From positions 7,638 through 71,637 of the forward strand of contig NZ_CALEYG010000034.1 of the NCBI RefSeq assembly GCF_937924975.1: a DNA stretch of 64,000 nt. The letters run 5' to 3'. The position numbers and the translations under genes are program-made. The DNA is from an uncultured Stomatobaculum sp. GTDB lineage: Bacteria > Bacillota > Clostridia > Lachnospirales > Lachnospiraceae. A model generated the notes under the pieces. The model was not told the origin of the DNA and searched no databases. It worked only from the letters and a program-made list of their open reading frames with translations. Of the stretch, positions 31,390 through 39,833 are shown piece by piece; the stretch's first letter is position 1; the number at the start of each line of letters is the position of its first letter.

Positions 31390-32652
31390 ATGGAAGCTAC
31401 GGAACAAAATGAGGACAAACACATCGATCAGCTGTTGAATGATGTCCGTAGATTGATTGCTTCTGATAGGGCGAAGCGGTTTCAACAGGGGAGAGAATTC
31501 AATATTTTCCGAGTACAGCGAATTCTGAGTGATGAAGTGAAAATATGCCGTTTGATTCGCGAATTGTTGGATCCCAAGGGAAGCCATGGGCAAGGCAGTG
31601 TTTTTCTCCGGCTGTTTTTGGAGACTTTAGGATGGGCAAAGACTCGGCAAATTACATCCGAGGACTATGACAAGGCTACGGTTTCGGGAGAGGTACTCAT
31701 CAAGAATGATCGGCGCATCGATCTTTTAATCAGGATAGGAAAATATATGCTTCCGATTGAGGCAAAAGTTTATGCGGCAGACCAGGAACGTCAATGCTTT
31801 GATTATTATAACTTCGCTGTCAGGTATGATCCGGATGTTGTCATCTATTACCTTACCCTGGATGGACATGAGCCTTCGTACAGCAGTAAAAACGGATTGA
31901 AAGACACGCAGATTCAGTGCATTTCGTTTGCTGAAGAAATAATTGATTGGCTGACGACCTGTATCAAGGCGGATGCGTTGGAACAGATCTATCCTGTCAG
32001 AGAGATTTTGAGGCAGTTTCGGGAGATATTGAAACAGCTGGCAGGAAAGGAGGAGGGGAAAGTGGAGATGGAAGTTATGAATCAAGTTTCATCCTCAAGA
32101 GGTAATTTCGAAGCAGCGGAAAAAATCGCGAATGTTCTTGCGGCTGTAAAGGCAGAAAAAATGATTGAAATCTTTGATGCCATCAAGAATCATATGGATA
32201 AACTTGGCTATTCAAAGCACCTTGTTCATGAAGAATACAGGGATGAGGCAATCCGTTATTACGAAAAGAATTCATTTACCTGGCCAAGTCTGAATTATAA
32301 TGTGCCTTCAGCCAGTCCCGAGATAGGGGCTAAAATCGTACTACGCTTTGAAATTGGAAGCCAGCTTTATTTTGGTATTGCCCCCTGGAATCCAATCATA
32401 AAAAAGAACTCGAATCCGGAGAGTCGCGATGGCGTTATAGAAAAGTATGTGCGTGACCATCTAATGCCGGTTGCGTGTGATGGCAGCAAAAGTAAATACT
32501 GGTATTGGCAGAGATTTATGGCGGAGGATATTGATTTCAGGAGTTGCAATAACGCATACAAAGAGCTGTATGACAGGCAGGCTTTTCAAGAAACAATCGG
32601 GAGAGTGTTGGCTGAAATTGCGGATACGATTGTGGTATTGATGAAGGCATAA
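31390..32652 (+). CDS. PD-(D/E)XK nuclease superfamily protein (PDDEXK_4 type)
   Basis: A 420-residue protein. The N-terminal part has the family pattern FNIFRVQRILSDEVKICRLI, ELLDPKGSHGQG and then the nuclease core: Asp111 in NDRRIDLLI and Glu124-Ala-Lys126 in LPIEAKVYAADQERQ (D-x12-EAK with the following Gln). The C-terminal 220 residues (about 230-420) are of unknown role, with aromatic stretches such as YWYWQRFMAEDIDF. Members of this family often sit in defence islands, and target DNA cleavage is plausible but not shown. ATG 31390 is 9 bases from AAGGAG. It has no methylase or partner next to it. AT-rich like the rest of the island. Confidence 0.85.
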   Translation: MEATEQNEDKHIDQLLNDVRRLIASDRAKRFQQGREFNIFRVQRILSDEVKICRLIRELLDPKGSHGQGSVFLRLFLETLGWAKTRQITSEDYDKATVSGEVLIKNDRRIDLLIRIGKYMLPIEAKVYAADQERQCFDYYNFAVRYDPDVVIYYLTLDGHEPSYSSKNGLKDTQIQCISFAEEIIDWLTTCIKADALEQIYPVREILRQFREILKQLAGKEEGKVEMEVMNQVSSSRGNFEAAEKIANVLAAVKAEKMIEIFDAIKNHMDKLGYSKHLVHEEYRDEAIRYYEKNSFTWPSLNYNVPSASPEIGAKIVLRFEIGSQLYFGIAPWNPIIKKNSNPESRDGVIEKYVRDHLMPVACDGSKSKYWYWQRFMAEDIDFRSCNNAYKELYDRQAFQETIGRVLAEIADTIVVLMKA

Positions 32653-32685
32653 ATGGTACAGGACTACTGAAAAGAACCTGAAAAA

Positions 32686-32716
32686 AATGCCGGTGCTCTT
32701 TCGGCACTGGCATTTC
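32686..32716. terminator. hairpin after the nuclease gene
   Basis: AATGCCGGTGC (32686-32696) pairs with GCACTGGCATT (32704-32714), preceded by A6 and followed by only a short T run, so it would work better as a terminator on the minus strand or as a weak plus-strand one. Confidence 0.5.
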
Positions 32717-32783
32717 CTATCGATTCAAGGTAAGATTGACTTATACAGTCGTAAAGCACAAAGAGAAAGGAAGGTATGGCTAT

Positions 32784-32864
32784 ATGAAGTCACACAAGTT
32801 TTTCGCATGGGCAACGGTATTCTGTTTTGTCATGACGATGATTACCGGATATAAGAGACAGTAA
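32784..32864 (+). CDS. 26-residue single-span membrane peptide
   Basis: MKSHKFFAWATVFCFVMTMI then TGYKRQ: a basic start, one hydrophobic span and a basic end, preceded by AAAGGAAGG at a reasonable distance. It is convergent with the TSCPD gene. Its size and layout fit a small membrane peptide, or a remnant of a larger membrane protein; translation is unproven. Confidence 0.4.
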   Translation: MKSHKFFAWATVFCFVMTMITGYKRQ

Positions 32865-32871
32865 GCGCGGC

Positions 32872-33147
32872 TTACATCGAAGGAGCAATCGAGTCCGCTT
32901 GCTTTAAGGCATCTTCCACGGCGATTGCCAACTGATCGGCGCAAGAGGTCCCGCGGCCGTCGCAATCATTTCCTCTGAGGAGAGACACCGCCTCGGCCGC
33001 ATCCCTGCCCTCAAGCAGTCTGCTGATGGCAGAGGTATTGCCGGGACATCCGCCGTGGAAGACGACGTTGTGCAGTCGCTTGTCTTTGAGTTCGAAGCTG
33101 ATTTGTTTTGCGCAGACACCGCGTGTTTGATACGAATAGCGTTTCAT
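32872..33147 (-). CDS. TSCPD-domain protein (TIGR03905 type)
   Basis: A 91-residue protein with the family features YSYQTRGVCAKQISFELKDK, NVVFHGGCPGNTSAISRLLE and, near the end, TSCADQLAIAVEDAL (the usual TSCPD reads TSCAD here). The motif is also found at the C terminus of ribonucleotide reductases, but the role of the free-standing form is unknown. Conserved cysteines suggest metal binding or redox. ATG 33147 has GAGGAGG at good distance; a longer start upstream is not supported. Confidence 0.88.
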   Translation of the reverse strand: MKRYSYQTRGVCAKQISFELKDKRLHNVVFHGGCPGNTSAISRLLEGRDAAEAVSLLRGNDCDGRGTSCADQLAIAVEDALKQADSIAPSM

Positions 33148-33332
33148 TTCCGAAAACCTCCTCATGTTTTGATACCATTATTGTACACGCCGGAAAAAAC
33201 ATATCAAGTACATAGCAAATGCAAGACGAGCGTTCGATTGCTTATTTTGCTGAGTCGGGGTACAATGCAGGTAGGCTGGGGCCCTGTAGAAATAAACGAG
33301 AAACCGAAGGCAACACGAAAGGAGGAATTTCT

Positions 33333-33602
33333 ATGTCTCTTGAAGATAAGATCGATCAGCTGAAGGGTGCTGTCAAAGAAGGCGTCGGTAAGATTTCCGG
33401 CGATGTAAAGGCAGAGAAGGAAGGCGCTGCGGAGCAGGCGACCGCGAAGGCAAAGGAAGTCGCGGAAGATGCCAAGAAGGCAGCGGAAGAAGCGGCGGAG
33501 AAGGCATCCGCCAAGGCAAAGGAAGTTGCCGGAAATGTGAAGGATGCAGTGGAAGGAACGCTTGACGGTGTCAAGAACATTCTGAACAAGGACAAAGAAT
33601 AA
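33333..33602 (+). CDS. CsbD/LEA-like stress protein
   Basis: An 89-residue, highly charged, low-complexity helical protein: MSLEDKIDQLKGAVKEGVGK then repeats of KAKEVAEDAKKAAEEAAEKA type. It resembles CsbD and LEA-like proteins made in general stress. The role is thought to be protective, but is not defined. The ribosome site AAAGGAGG precedes ATG 33333. Monocistronic with its own terminator. Confidence 0.7.
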   Translation: MSLEDKIDQLKGAVKEGVGKISGDVKAEKEGAAEQATAKAKEVAEDAKKAAEEAAEKASAKAKEVAGNVKDAVEGTLDGVKNILNKDKE

Positions 33603-33612
33603 GTTTGATAGG

Positions 33613-33653
33613 AAAAAGTCCCCTTTACCGAGCGCGGTAAAAGGGGCTTTTTC
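33613..33653 (+). terminator. terminator of the CsbD-like gene
   Basis: AAAAAGTCCCCTTTACC pairs with GGTAAAAGGGGCTTTTT across 33613-33653, with a T run and a second T5 just after. Confidence 0.88.
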
Positions 33654-33784
33654 CTTTTTGGGCTAAGAAGTGGAAGGAGCCGCAGGAGATGGAGCGCTGA
33701 CGAAAGGTATCAAGCGAAATCAAAGTATGCTATAACCGTATTAAGTCAGCGAAAACAGAAGCCGATTTCCGGGAGGGTCTTTCC

Positions 33785-34330
33785 TTGCGATACATTCTTT
33801 TACTGCGCGGTGTCAATGTAGGCGGCAAGAACAAAGTGGTGATGCGTGAATTAAGCACCTTGCTCACGGACGCCGGGTTTGAAGAGGTGGGCTCTTACAT
33901 TAACAGCGGGAATCTCTTTTTCGGCAGTGAGGAAGCGAAAGAGAGTTGCATCTCGAAAATCAGAGCGCTGTTGGAAACAAACTATGATTTTTCTATCCCC
34001 TTTGCCCTGCTCACAAAAGAGGAATACTTGGAAGAGCGGGAAGCCTTGCCCGCATGGTGGCACGGGGAGATGGCGAGAAGAGATGTTTTGTTCTACTCCT
34101 GCGGTACGGACGCGGATAAGATACGGAACTTTGTCGAAGAAGCCGCTCTGTACAACGAAGTTGTGCACCTGGGGCGGCACGCGGTATTCTGGGGCAAATA
34201 CGATGAGGCGGAGTACCTGAAAACGATTTATCATAAAAAGCTGATGAAGCAAGCGTTCTACAGGGAAATCACCATACGAAACGGAAATACGTATGAGAAA
34301 ATTGCGGAACTCCTCGAAAACGAAAAGTGA
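33785..34330 (+). CDS. DUF1697-family protein
   Basis: A 181-residue protein with the family start RYILLLRGVNVGGKNKVVM and the conserved GSYINSGNLFFGSE (the NSGN turn), ending NGNTYEKIAELLE. The function is unknown. The start is TTG 33785, preceded by GGGAGGG at about 7 bases; the conserved N-terminal strand begins at once. It is alone between a terminator and an XRE regulator. Confidence 0.9.
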   Translation: MRYILLLRGVNVGGKNKVVMRELSTLLTDAGFEEVGSYINSGNLFFGSEEAKESCISKIRALLETNYDFSIPFALLTKEEYLEEREALPAWWHGEMARRDVLFYSCGTDADKIRNFVEEAALYNEVVHLGRHAVFWGKYDEAEYLKTIYHKKLMKQAFYREITIRNGNTYEKIAELLENEK

Positions 34331-34530
34331 GCGACCGCTCCCATGAGCCGTCGTCTGTCGTTTTATCGCAGCTTCATTCGGCGGAACAGAGAATCGGGAA
34401 GAAGGTGTGACGTCAACTCACGCTGCAAGCGAAACGCAACCCCCGTTTGACAAATTGACAAGCCGCTTTGGTAGCCTGCAAGCGCGCAAAATGGCATGCT
34501 TGAGCTATCAAAAACGGAAGGAGAACAGAC

Positions 34531-35529
34531 ATGATTTTGGCGGATAAGATTATAGACGAGAGAAAGAAGAACGGGTGGTCCCAGGAGGAACTGGCCGAAC
34601 AGCTCGGTGTGTCGAGGCAGTCGGTCTCCAAATGGGAGAGCGCGGGTTCGGTGCCGGATCTCAAAAAGGTCATTCAGATGGCCGAGCTCTTCGGCGTGAG
34701 CACGGATTACCTTCTGAAGGATGAGCTGGAGAAGGAAAACCGGGACGTGGTCGAAACATTCGGGAGCGAGGCAGACAGTCCGCTGCGTCGGGTGAGCATG
34801 GAGGAGGCCAATGCGTTTTTGGACGCAAAGCGGGAGACAGCGCCCCGACTCGCGAATACGGTCAGCTTGTTCATCTTAAGTCCGGTCGCATTGCTTCTGC
34901 TTGTCGGAATCACCGAAAGTCCGGACTACAACTTGGCGGAAGGTCCGGCGATGGCAGTCGGTTTGGCGGTTCTGCTGCTCCTCACGGCGGTAGGCGTATT
35001 CATTCAGATCATAGATCGGAATAAATTGAGCCGTTTTGAGTACTTGGAGCGGGAGTCATTTGAAACCGAATACGGTGTGAGCGGCATGGTGAAGGAGAAG
35101 AAGCGGGATTACGAGAGTCGCTATTCGCTGGGAGTTGCCAGCGGCACCGTAATCTGCATTGTGGCGGTGATTCCGCTCCTCGTTGCGGGCGTTATGGAGT
35201 CAAGCGACTTGGTTTTGATTCTCTGTGTGGATCTCTTGCTCGCGCTGGTTGCGCTGGGGGCAAACCTGATTGTTCGCGTGAGCACGGTCAAAGAGAGTTA
35301 CGACACCATACTCCAGGCGGGGGATTACGCCAAGAATAAAAAGCGCATACAGGCAAAGATGGGAGCCTTTGTCGCCGCGTACTGGTGCCTCACAACCGCA
35401 ATCTATATCGGCTGGAGCACTTGGAGGCAGGACTGGGAGGAGTCCTGGATTATTTGGGCGGTGGCGGGCATCCTCTATGCGGGTGTTTACGGAATTGTGC
35501 GTATGGTGCTTAAGGCGGATGAGAAGTGA
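34531..35529 (+). CDS. XRE-family regulator with membrane-spanning C-terminal domain
   Basis: A 332-residue protein. Residues 5-60 are a Cro/C1-type helix-turn-helix (DERKKNGWSQEELAEQLGVS, RQSVSKWESAGSVPDLKKVI). A linker follows, then about six transmembrane segments from residue 110 on (LANTVSLFILSPVALLLLVG, GLAVLLLLTAVGVFIQI and so on). Such membrane-tethered regulators are common in Firmicutes and may sense envelope stress. AAGGAG precedes ATG 34531. The next gene follows after 36 bases and could be co-transcribed. Confidence 0.9.
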   Translation: MILADKIIDERKKNGWSQEELAEQLGVSRQSVSKWESAGSVPDLKKVIQMAELFGVSTDYLLKDELEKENRDVVETFGSEADSPLRRVSMEEANAFLDAKRETAPRLANTVSLFILSPVALLLLVGITESPDYNLAEGPAMAVGLAVLLLLTAVGVFIQIIDRNKLSRFEYLERESFETEYGVSGMVKEKKRDYESRYSLGVASGTVICIVAVIPLLVAGVMESSDLVLILCVDLLLALVALGANLIVRVSTVKESYDTILQAGDYAKNKKRIQAKMGAFVAAYWCLTTAIYIGWSTWRQDWEESWIIWAVAGILYAGVYGIVRMVLKADEK

Positions 35530-35565
35530 CGGGAGTGAGAGAGGCATACCTATGGAGGGAAAGCT

Positions 35566-36240
35566 ATGAATATCCGAGAAGAACTCTTTGCGCTTCGGGA
35601 CGAGGAATATGCGGCATTTCAACAAAAGTTAATACCGGGCGTTCCCGCGGAGCGCGTCATCGGCGTCCGGGTGCCGGAACTCAGAAAGCTTGCGAAACGG
35701 TATTATAAAGACCCGGAACACCGGCAGTTTTTGCGGGCTTTGCCGCACGGCTATTATGACGAAGACCTGCTCCACGCCCTCCTTATTGCAGAGGAGAAGG
35801 ACTTTGCGCGCTGCCTCGAGGAGACAGAAGCCTTTCTGCCCCTCATAGACAACTGGGCGGTCTGCGATATTTTTTCGCCCAAGGTCTTTGCAAAGCACAA
35901 AGAGGAGCTGTTACAGCGCATCCGTATCTGGGTAAAATCGGAAAAGACCTATACCTGCCGCTTCGGAATCGAGATGCTGATGCAGCATTTTCTGGATGCG
36001 GATTTTGATGCGGCATATTTGGAAATTCCGGCGGCGGTGCAATCCGAGGAATATTATGTAAACATGATGCTCGCCTGGTTCTTTGCGACGGCGCTCGCCA
36101 AGCAGTGGGAGGCAACAATCCCCTATCTGGAAAACAAGCGGCTTGCGCGGTGGACACACAATAAGGCGATACAGAAGGCGCGGGAGAGTTACCGCATTAC
36201 GGCAGCGGAGAAGGAGTACCTGAAAAGCTTGAAGTGCTGA
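35566..36240 (+). CDS. DNA alkylation repair protein (AlkD-like)
   Basis: A 224-residue HEAT-repeat-like protein of the DNA glycosylase family that removes bulky or positively charged alkylated bases. Features: VRVPELRKLAKRYYKD, DEDLLHALLIAEEKDFA, LPLIDNWAVCDIFSPKVF and WTHNKAIQKARESYRIT. The catalytic Asp of AlkD corresponds to the DNW/CD region, which is kept. AGGGAAAGCT precedes ATG 35566. The length is usual. Ends about 120 bases before a terminator. Confidence 0.88.
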   Translation: MNIREELFALRDEEYAAFQQKLIPGVPAERVIGVRVPELRKLAKRYYKDPEHRQFLRALPHGYYDEDLLHALLIAEEKDFARCLEETEAFLPLIDNWAVCDIFSPKVFAKHKEELLQRIRIWVKSEKTYTCRFGIEMLMQHFLDADFDAAYLEIPAAVQSEEYYVNMMLAWFFATALAKQWEATIPYLENKRLARWTHNKAIQKARESYRITAAEKEYLKSLKC

Positions 36241-36364
36241 CAGAGGAAAACGCTTGCCGGATTTGACCGGAATAGGGAAAAGGCGGTTGACAAGTTTACC
36301 AGGCAAAACGGAGGTATTCCGATGAGCAAGGAAGGAATTTTGTCCGCTTAGCCGGAAAGCAAGG

Positions 36365-36397
36365 AAGAGGCAGCCCGAGGGCTGCCTCTTTCTTTTT
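36365..36397 (+). terminator. terminator after the AlkD-like gene
   Basis: AAGAGGCAGCCC (36365-36376), loop GA, GGGCTGCCTCTT (36379-36390), then a T-rich tail. Confidence 0.9.
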
Positions 36398-36421
36398 GCA
36401 GGGAACAAAAAAGCAAAATTA

Positions 36422-37636
36422 TTATCTTCCGAGCTGCTGGCGTAGACTCTGAGTTTCTACAATACGGTAGTTGGTAAGCCAGAGTTGTCTGTCCTTTCCG
36501 GCCAGTTGCGGATTTGCATTAGTCTCAAAGGTGTTTTGTGCAAGAGAATCCCCGACGGTATTCCAAATACTGATGGGATCAAAAATCCAGCTGACTCTAC
36601 CGGTCTTCTCACCGGTCTTCTCATTGGTCTCCTCATAATAACGAAGCAGACTACGAAATGCACCGAAAATTGGGAAGATATAACCGTTGGAGATTAAATA
36701 GTTGGTTTTGGTAGATAAGAACTTGGTGGAACTATTGTCCTTAGGGATAATGCCGCGGACACTACCAAAACGAGGGTTTTGGACGCCTGACGACTGCTTT
36801 TTGTAAGTCGTATATTTCTCCGGGAGAGTAGCCTCAATTGTGTCATAAAGGCGGACTAACGTAGGAAGCTCCTTAGTCAAGGCTTTATAAAACGGACTAT
36901 CGTACGCAGACTGATAATGCTTGAATACCTGTGCGACTCCGGAATAACTCTGAATGGGAGCGGCCTTGTCATCAGGATATTTGTCAATATCGAAGGCATA
37001 CATGAGCCGAATCAATTCAGAAATGTGAATGGGTTCCGGAGCATTGTCCTTGTATGCAATTTTATCATGATAAGGTTCTTTTGCGATTGCAGCTTGTACA
37101 TCCGCAAAGTTGTCATCAAGATTGAAGAGGGCAATATCGGAGACTTGTACAGAGGTGTTACGCGCATCTGAGAGCCGTGTAATATTCTGTACATTAGTTA
37201 TGACTTCCAAACGTACAAACTTCTTGATGTTGGAAGGAATCTGTTCGCGTTGAGTTATTATTGCGCGATAGGTATGTCCGCCGTCCAGTATTCCATAGCT
37301 ATAGCGATCGTTTTCGTCGCTTTGATTTCCGAGGTCAATAGTAACTGTGGAATCATTGCTGTTAAACTTAAGAGACTTGGCGGCAATTACAATACCACGA
37401 TTGTTGATATAGAAGTCGGTTTCCGGCTCTGTAACCGCTTTAAGCAAGCGTTTCGCGACATTGGTAGTCATTTTGGGCTCACGTGGATTAACGTCACACG
37501 GAAGATTTCCAGGTAACTTAGCCATATCGACGAGTAAGTAGTATATAGTCTCGCTATCGTTGTCTGTAGAGTAGGGGGATGACAGCGTTCTAATTGCTTC
37601 AACTGAAAACTGAAATTTGTTCTGTTTTGGATCCAT
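36422..37636 (-). CDS. AIPR-family protein (abortive phage infection type)
   Basis: A 404-residue protein. The centre of the N-terminal half carries the pattern seen in AIPR proteins: TEPETDFYINNRGIVIAAKS, then YSYGILDGGHTYRAIITQRE and RLEVITNVQNITRLSDARNT. These proteins are found in phage-resistance loci; the mechanism is not defined for most. ATG 37636 has AAAGGAG upstream. It faces a small XRE gene across a region with palindromes, so expression is probably repressed. It is AT-rich against its GC-rich neighbours, which suggests transfer. Assignment to AIPR is from pattern memory. Confidence 0.72.
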   Translation of the reverse strand: MDPKQNKFQFSVEAIRTLSSPYSTDNDSETIYYLLVDMAKLPGNLPCDVNPREPKMTTNVAKRLLKAVTEPETDFYINNRGIVIAAKSLKFNSNDSTVTIDLGNQSDENDRYSYGILDGGHTYRAIITQREQIPSNIKKFVRLEVITNVQNITRLSDARNTSVQVSDIALFNLDDNFADVQAAIAKEPYHDKIAYKDNAPEPIHISELIRLMYAFDIDKYPDDKAAPIQSYSGVAQVFKHYQSAYDSPFYKALTKELPTLVRLYDTIEATLPEKYTTYKKQSSGVQNPRFGSVRGIIPKDNSSTKFLSTKTNYLISNGYIFPIFGAFRSLLRYYEETNEKTGEKTGRVSWIFDPISIWNTVGDSLAQNTFETNANPQLAGKDRQLWLTNYRIVETQSLRQQLGR

Positions 37637-37716
37637 TTTTTCTCCTTTCTGGATCTTGATCTCTTCTTAGGAAATCGATAACATAATCATGGCAGTTTTG
37701 TTGCCGTTTAAGTGGT

Positions 37717-37728
37717 TACCAGCTGGTA
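37717..37728. promoter_or_regulatory. palindrome upstream of the AIPR gene
   Basis: TACCAGCTGGTA, a perfect 12-base palindrome, 80 bases from the AIPR start. A TATACC box lies 5 bases to the right. Confidence 0.45.
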
Positions 37729-37761
37729 GTTATACCATAGCATCGCAGCTGAGTTAAAACA

Positions 37762-37777
37762 ATGAACCATGGTTCAT
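37762..37777. promoter_or_regulatory. perfect 16-base palindrome, likely XRE operator
   Basis: ATGAACCATGGTTCAT, ending 15 bases before the XRE start codon. Perfect symmetry of 8-base half sites next to a helix-turn-helix gene points to an autoregulatory operator. Confidence 0.6.
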
Positions 37778-37792
37778 ATTTTTAGGGTGTGT

Positions 37793-38101
37793 ATGACAAC
37801 TAGAAGAGATAAGACACGGAGAGAGAAATATGATGAGCGACTAATCCGAGTAGGAGAGCTGTTAAGGAGGAAGAGAGAAGGTTTAAGTAATAATGTTGGA
37901 AAAAATCGTCAGCGGTTCATTGAATGGATCTCGATCAATTACTTTGGAGGTGAAGATTGGATTTCAGAACGCCATTTAATCAATATCGAAAATGGAAAAA
38001 ACTTGATAAGTATTGAGTTACTATTTAAATTCGCAACGGCACTGGAAGTAGAACCTAAAGAACTGTTTGCTGAAATTGTGGAGGCATGGAAAGGAGAATG
38101 A
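37793..38101 (+). CDS. small XRE-like regulator divergent from the AIPR gene
   Basis: A 102-residue protein with a C-terminal helix-turn-helix: GELLRRKREGLSNNVGKNRQ, WISERHLINIENGKNLISIE and LLFKFATALEVEPKELFAEI. The pattern is a Cro/C1 fold with an insertion between helices 1 and 3. I chose ATG 37793, behind AGGGTGTGT; a start at 37769 lies within the palindrome. It likely controls the divergent AIPR gene. It ends one base before bcp, and the ribosome site of bcp lies inside it, which joins the island gene to a core operon. Confidence 0.75.
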   Translation: MTTRRDKTRREKYDERLIRVGELLRRKREGLSNNVGKNRQRFIEWISINYFGGEDWISERHLINIENGKNLISIELLFKFATALEVEPKELFAEIVEAWKGE

Positions 38102-38102
38102 A

Positions 38103-38558
38103 ATGTTAGCAAACGGAACCAAAGCACCCGATTTTACACTGCCGGATCAGAACGGAGAGCTGCGCAAGCTCTCGGACTACAGGGGACAGAAGGTCATCCT
38201 CTATTTTTACCCGAAGGATATGACGGCCGGCTGCACGAAGCAGGCCTGCGCGTTTGCGCAGCTCTACCCGCAGTTTCGCGAGAAGGGTGCAGCAGTGCTC
38301 GGCATCAGCAAGGACAGCGTTGCCTCGCACAAGAAGTTTGAGGAAAAGTACGGACTGCCGTTTGTGTTGCTCTCGGATCCCGAAAAGACGGTAATTCAGG
38401 CCTACGATGTCTGGAAAGAAAAGAAGATGTACGGCAAGGTCTCGATGGGTGTTGTCCGGACTACCTATCTGATTGACGAGCAGGGCATCATCGTGAAAGG
38501 CTTTGAAAAGGTGAAACCCGCCGAAAATCCGGCGGATATGCTCGGAGAACTCGCATGA
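38103..38558 (+). CDS. bcp: thiol peroxidase of the BCP/PrxQ type
   Basis: A 151-residue peroxiredoxin that reduces hydrogen and alkyl peroxides with thioredoxin. It has APDFTLPDQNGELRKLSDYR, the active site PKDMTAGCTKQAC with peroxidatic Cys44 and resolving Cys49 (the atypical 2-Cys arrangement of PrxQ), and the conserved Arg in VVRTTYLID. AAAGGAGAATGAA precedes ATG 38103. The stop overlaps the yaaA start (ATGA), so the two form a peroxide-defence pair. Confidence 0.94.
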   Translation: MLANGTKAPDFTLPDQNGELRKLSDYRGQKVILYFYPKDMTAGCTKQACAFAQLYPQFREKGAAVLGISKDSVASHKKFEEKYGLPFVLLSDPEKTVIQAYDVWKEKKMYGKVSMGVVRTTYLIDEQGIIVKGFEKVKPAENPADMLGELA

Positions 38559-39319
38559 AGATACTCATCTCCCCGGCGAAAAAGATGCGCGTGCAGCGAG
38601 ACAGTATAGCGCCCCGACATCTGCCGCAATATCTTTCGGAGACCGAGGAATTGCTCACCTGGCTCAGGGCGCGCTCGTATCCGGAGTTGAAGGCGCTCTG
38701 GGGTTGCAATGACAAGCTGACCGCGGAAAATGTTGCCCGCCTCGCGGAGATGATGCTTCGGGAGGCGGACACACCCGCGCTTCTTGCCTACGAGGGCATT
38801 CAGTACCAATACATGGCGCCGGAAGTGCTCGAAGACGCGGCACTCACCTATCTGGAGGAGAGACTCTGCATTCTGTCCGGCTTTTACGGCGTGTTGCGGC
38901 CGATGGACGCCGTGCTGCCCTATCGCCTGGAAATGCAGGCAAAGGCCGCCGTCGCAGGTCACAAGAACCTCTACGCCTTCTGGGGCGATAAGCTGTACCG
39001 CGCCGTGCGGGATGAGAGCGGTGTCATCATCAACCTCGCCTCGAAGGAGTATTCGAAGGCAATCGAGGCGTATTTACAGCCGGAGGATCGCTTTATTACC
39101 TGCGTGTTCGGAGAACTTCTGGGCGGCAAAGTAGTCCAGAAGGGTGTCTATGCCAAGATGGCGCGCGGGGAGATGGTTCGCTATCTCGCGGAGATAGGCG
39201 CGGAGGGACCGGAGCAGTTGAAGCACTTTTCGCGTAGCGGCTATGCCTTCCGGGACGAACTTTCTACCGAGACAAACTATTTCTTTGCCCGGGAACCCGG
39301 GACTTACGAGGAAGTTTGA
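38555..39319 (+). CDS. yaaA: peroxide stress protein YaaA
   Basis: A 254-residue protein of the YaaA/DUF328 family, which lowers intracellular iron and DNA damage during peroxide stress in E. coli. It begins MKILISPAKKM, and holds AYEGIQYQYMAPEVLEDA, LSGFYGVLRPMDAVLPYRLE, INLASKEYSKAI and a C-terminal ARGEMVRYLAE. The length is usual. It overlaps bcp by four bases, which supports a shared role. Confidence 0.94.
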   Translation: MKILISPAKKMRVQRDSIAPRHLPQYLSETEELLTWLRARSYPELKALWGCNDKLTAENVARLAEMMLREADTPALLAYEGIQYQYMAPEVLEDAALTYLEERLCILSGFYGVLRPMDAVLPYRLEMQAKAAVAGHKNLYAFWGDKLYRAVRDESGVIINLASKEYSKAIEAYLQPEDRFITCVFGELLGGKVVQKGVYAKMARGEMVRYLAEIGAEGPEQLKHFSRSGYAFRDELSTETNYFFAREPGTYEEV

Positions 39320-39431
39320 TTCCGGACAGCATACGCAGGGCTCTGACGAACGGGAAAGAATAGAGCCGGGAGATAGAAGACGCAGGAAGTCGGTATAACA
39401 GGAGAGAAGCAGAGGACAGGAGGAGAGAGGC

Positions 39432-39710
39432 ATGCACTTGAACACGGAACAGAGCATTTTTCTGCTCTGGGTGGCTGCACTGAGTCTCATGAGCTTTTTG
39501 CTCTTCGGTTTTGACAAAGAAAAGTCCCGCCGTCATACCTGGCGCATTTCGGAGCGCACGCTCTTACTCAGCGCCTTTCTCGGCGGCGCGCCGGGGGCGT
39601 TCTTTGGCATGAATTTCTTTCGTCACAAGACGCAAAAGTGGAAGTTTCGCATACTTGTGCCGCTTGCCCTCTTACTCTGGGCTTGGCTTGCGTATCGAGT
39701 ATTTCAGTGA
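39432..39710 (+). CDS. DUF1294-family small membrane protein
   Basis: A 92-residue protein with a membrane segment at each end (SIFLLWVAALSLMSFLLFGF and RILVPLALLLWAWLAYRVF) and the family core DKEKSRRHTWRISERTLLLS then GGAPGAFFGMNFFRHKTQKW. The function is unknown. GGACAGGAGGAGAG precedes ATG 39432. It is followed by a terminator. Confidence 0.9.
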   Translation: MHLNTEQSIFLLWVAALSLMSFLLFGFDKEKSRRHTWRISERTLLLSAFLGGAPGAFFGMNFFRHKTQKWKFRILVPLALLLWAWLAYRVFQ

Positions 39711-39745
39711 AAGAAGAGGACAGCACAGGGGCTGTCCTCTTCTTT
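39711..39745 (+). terminator. terminator after the DUF1294 gene
   Basis: AAGAAGAGGACAGC (39711-39724) pairs with GCTGTCCTCTTCTT (39731-39744), giving a 14-base perfect stem with a short T-rich tail. Confidence 0.8.
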
Positions 39746-39833
39746 GTAATTTGCGCCGGCTAGAATTTAAGGGTAAACTACAGGGAAGTATAATAGGTGA
39801 GAAAAGCGACAAATGAAGAAAGGAGAGCCTACC

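Noticed and set aside
36322..36351. 9-codon frame MSKEGILSA before the terminator
   Set aside because: Too short to support, no clear ribosome site.
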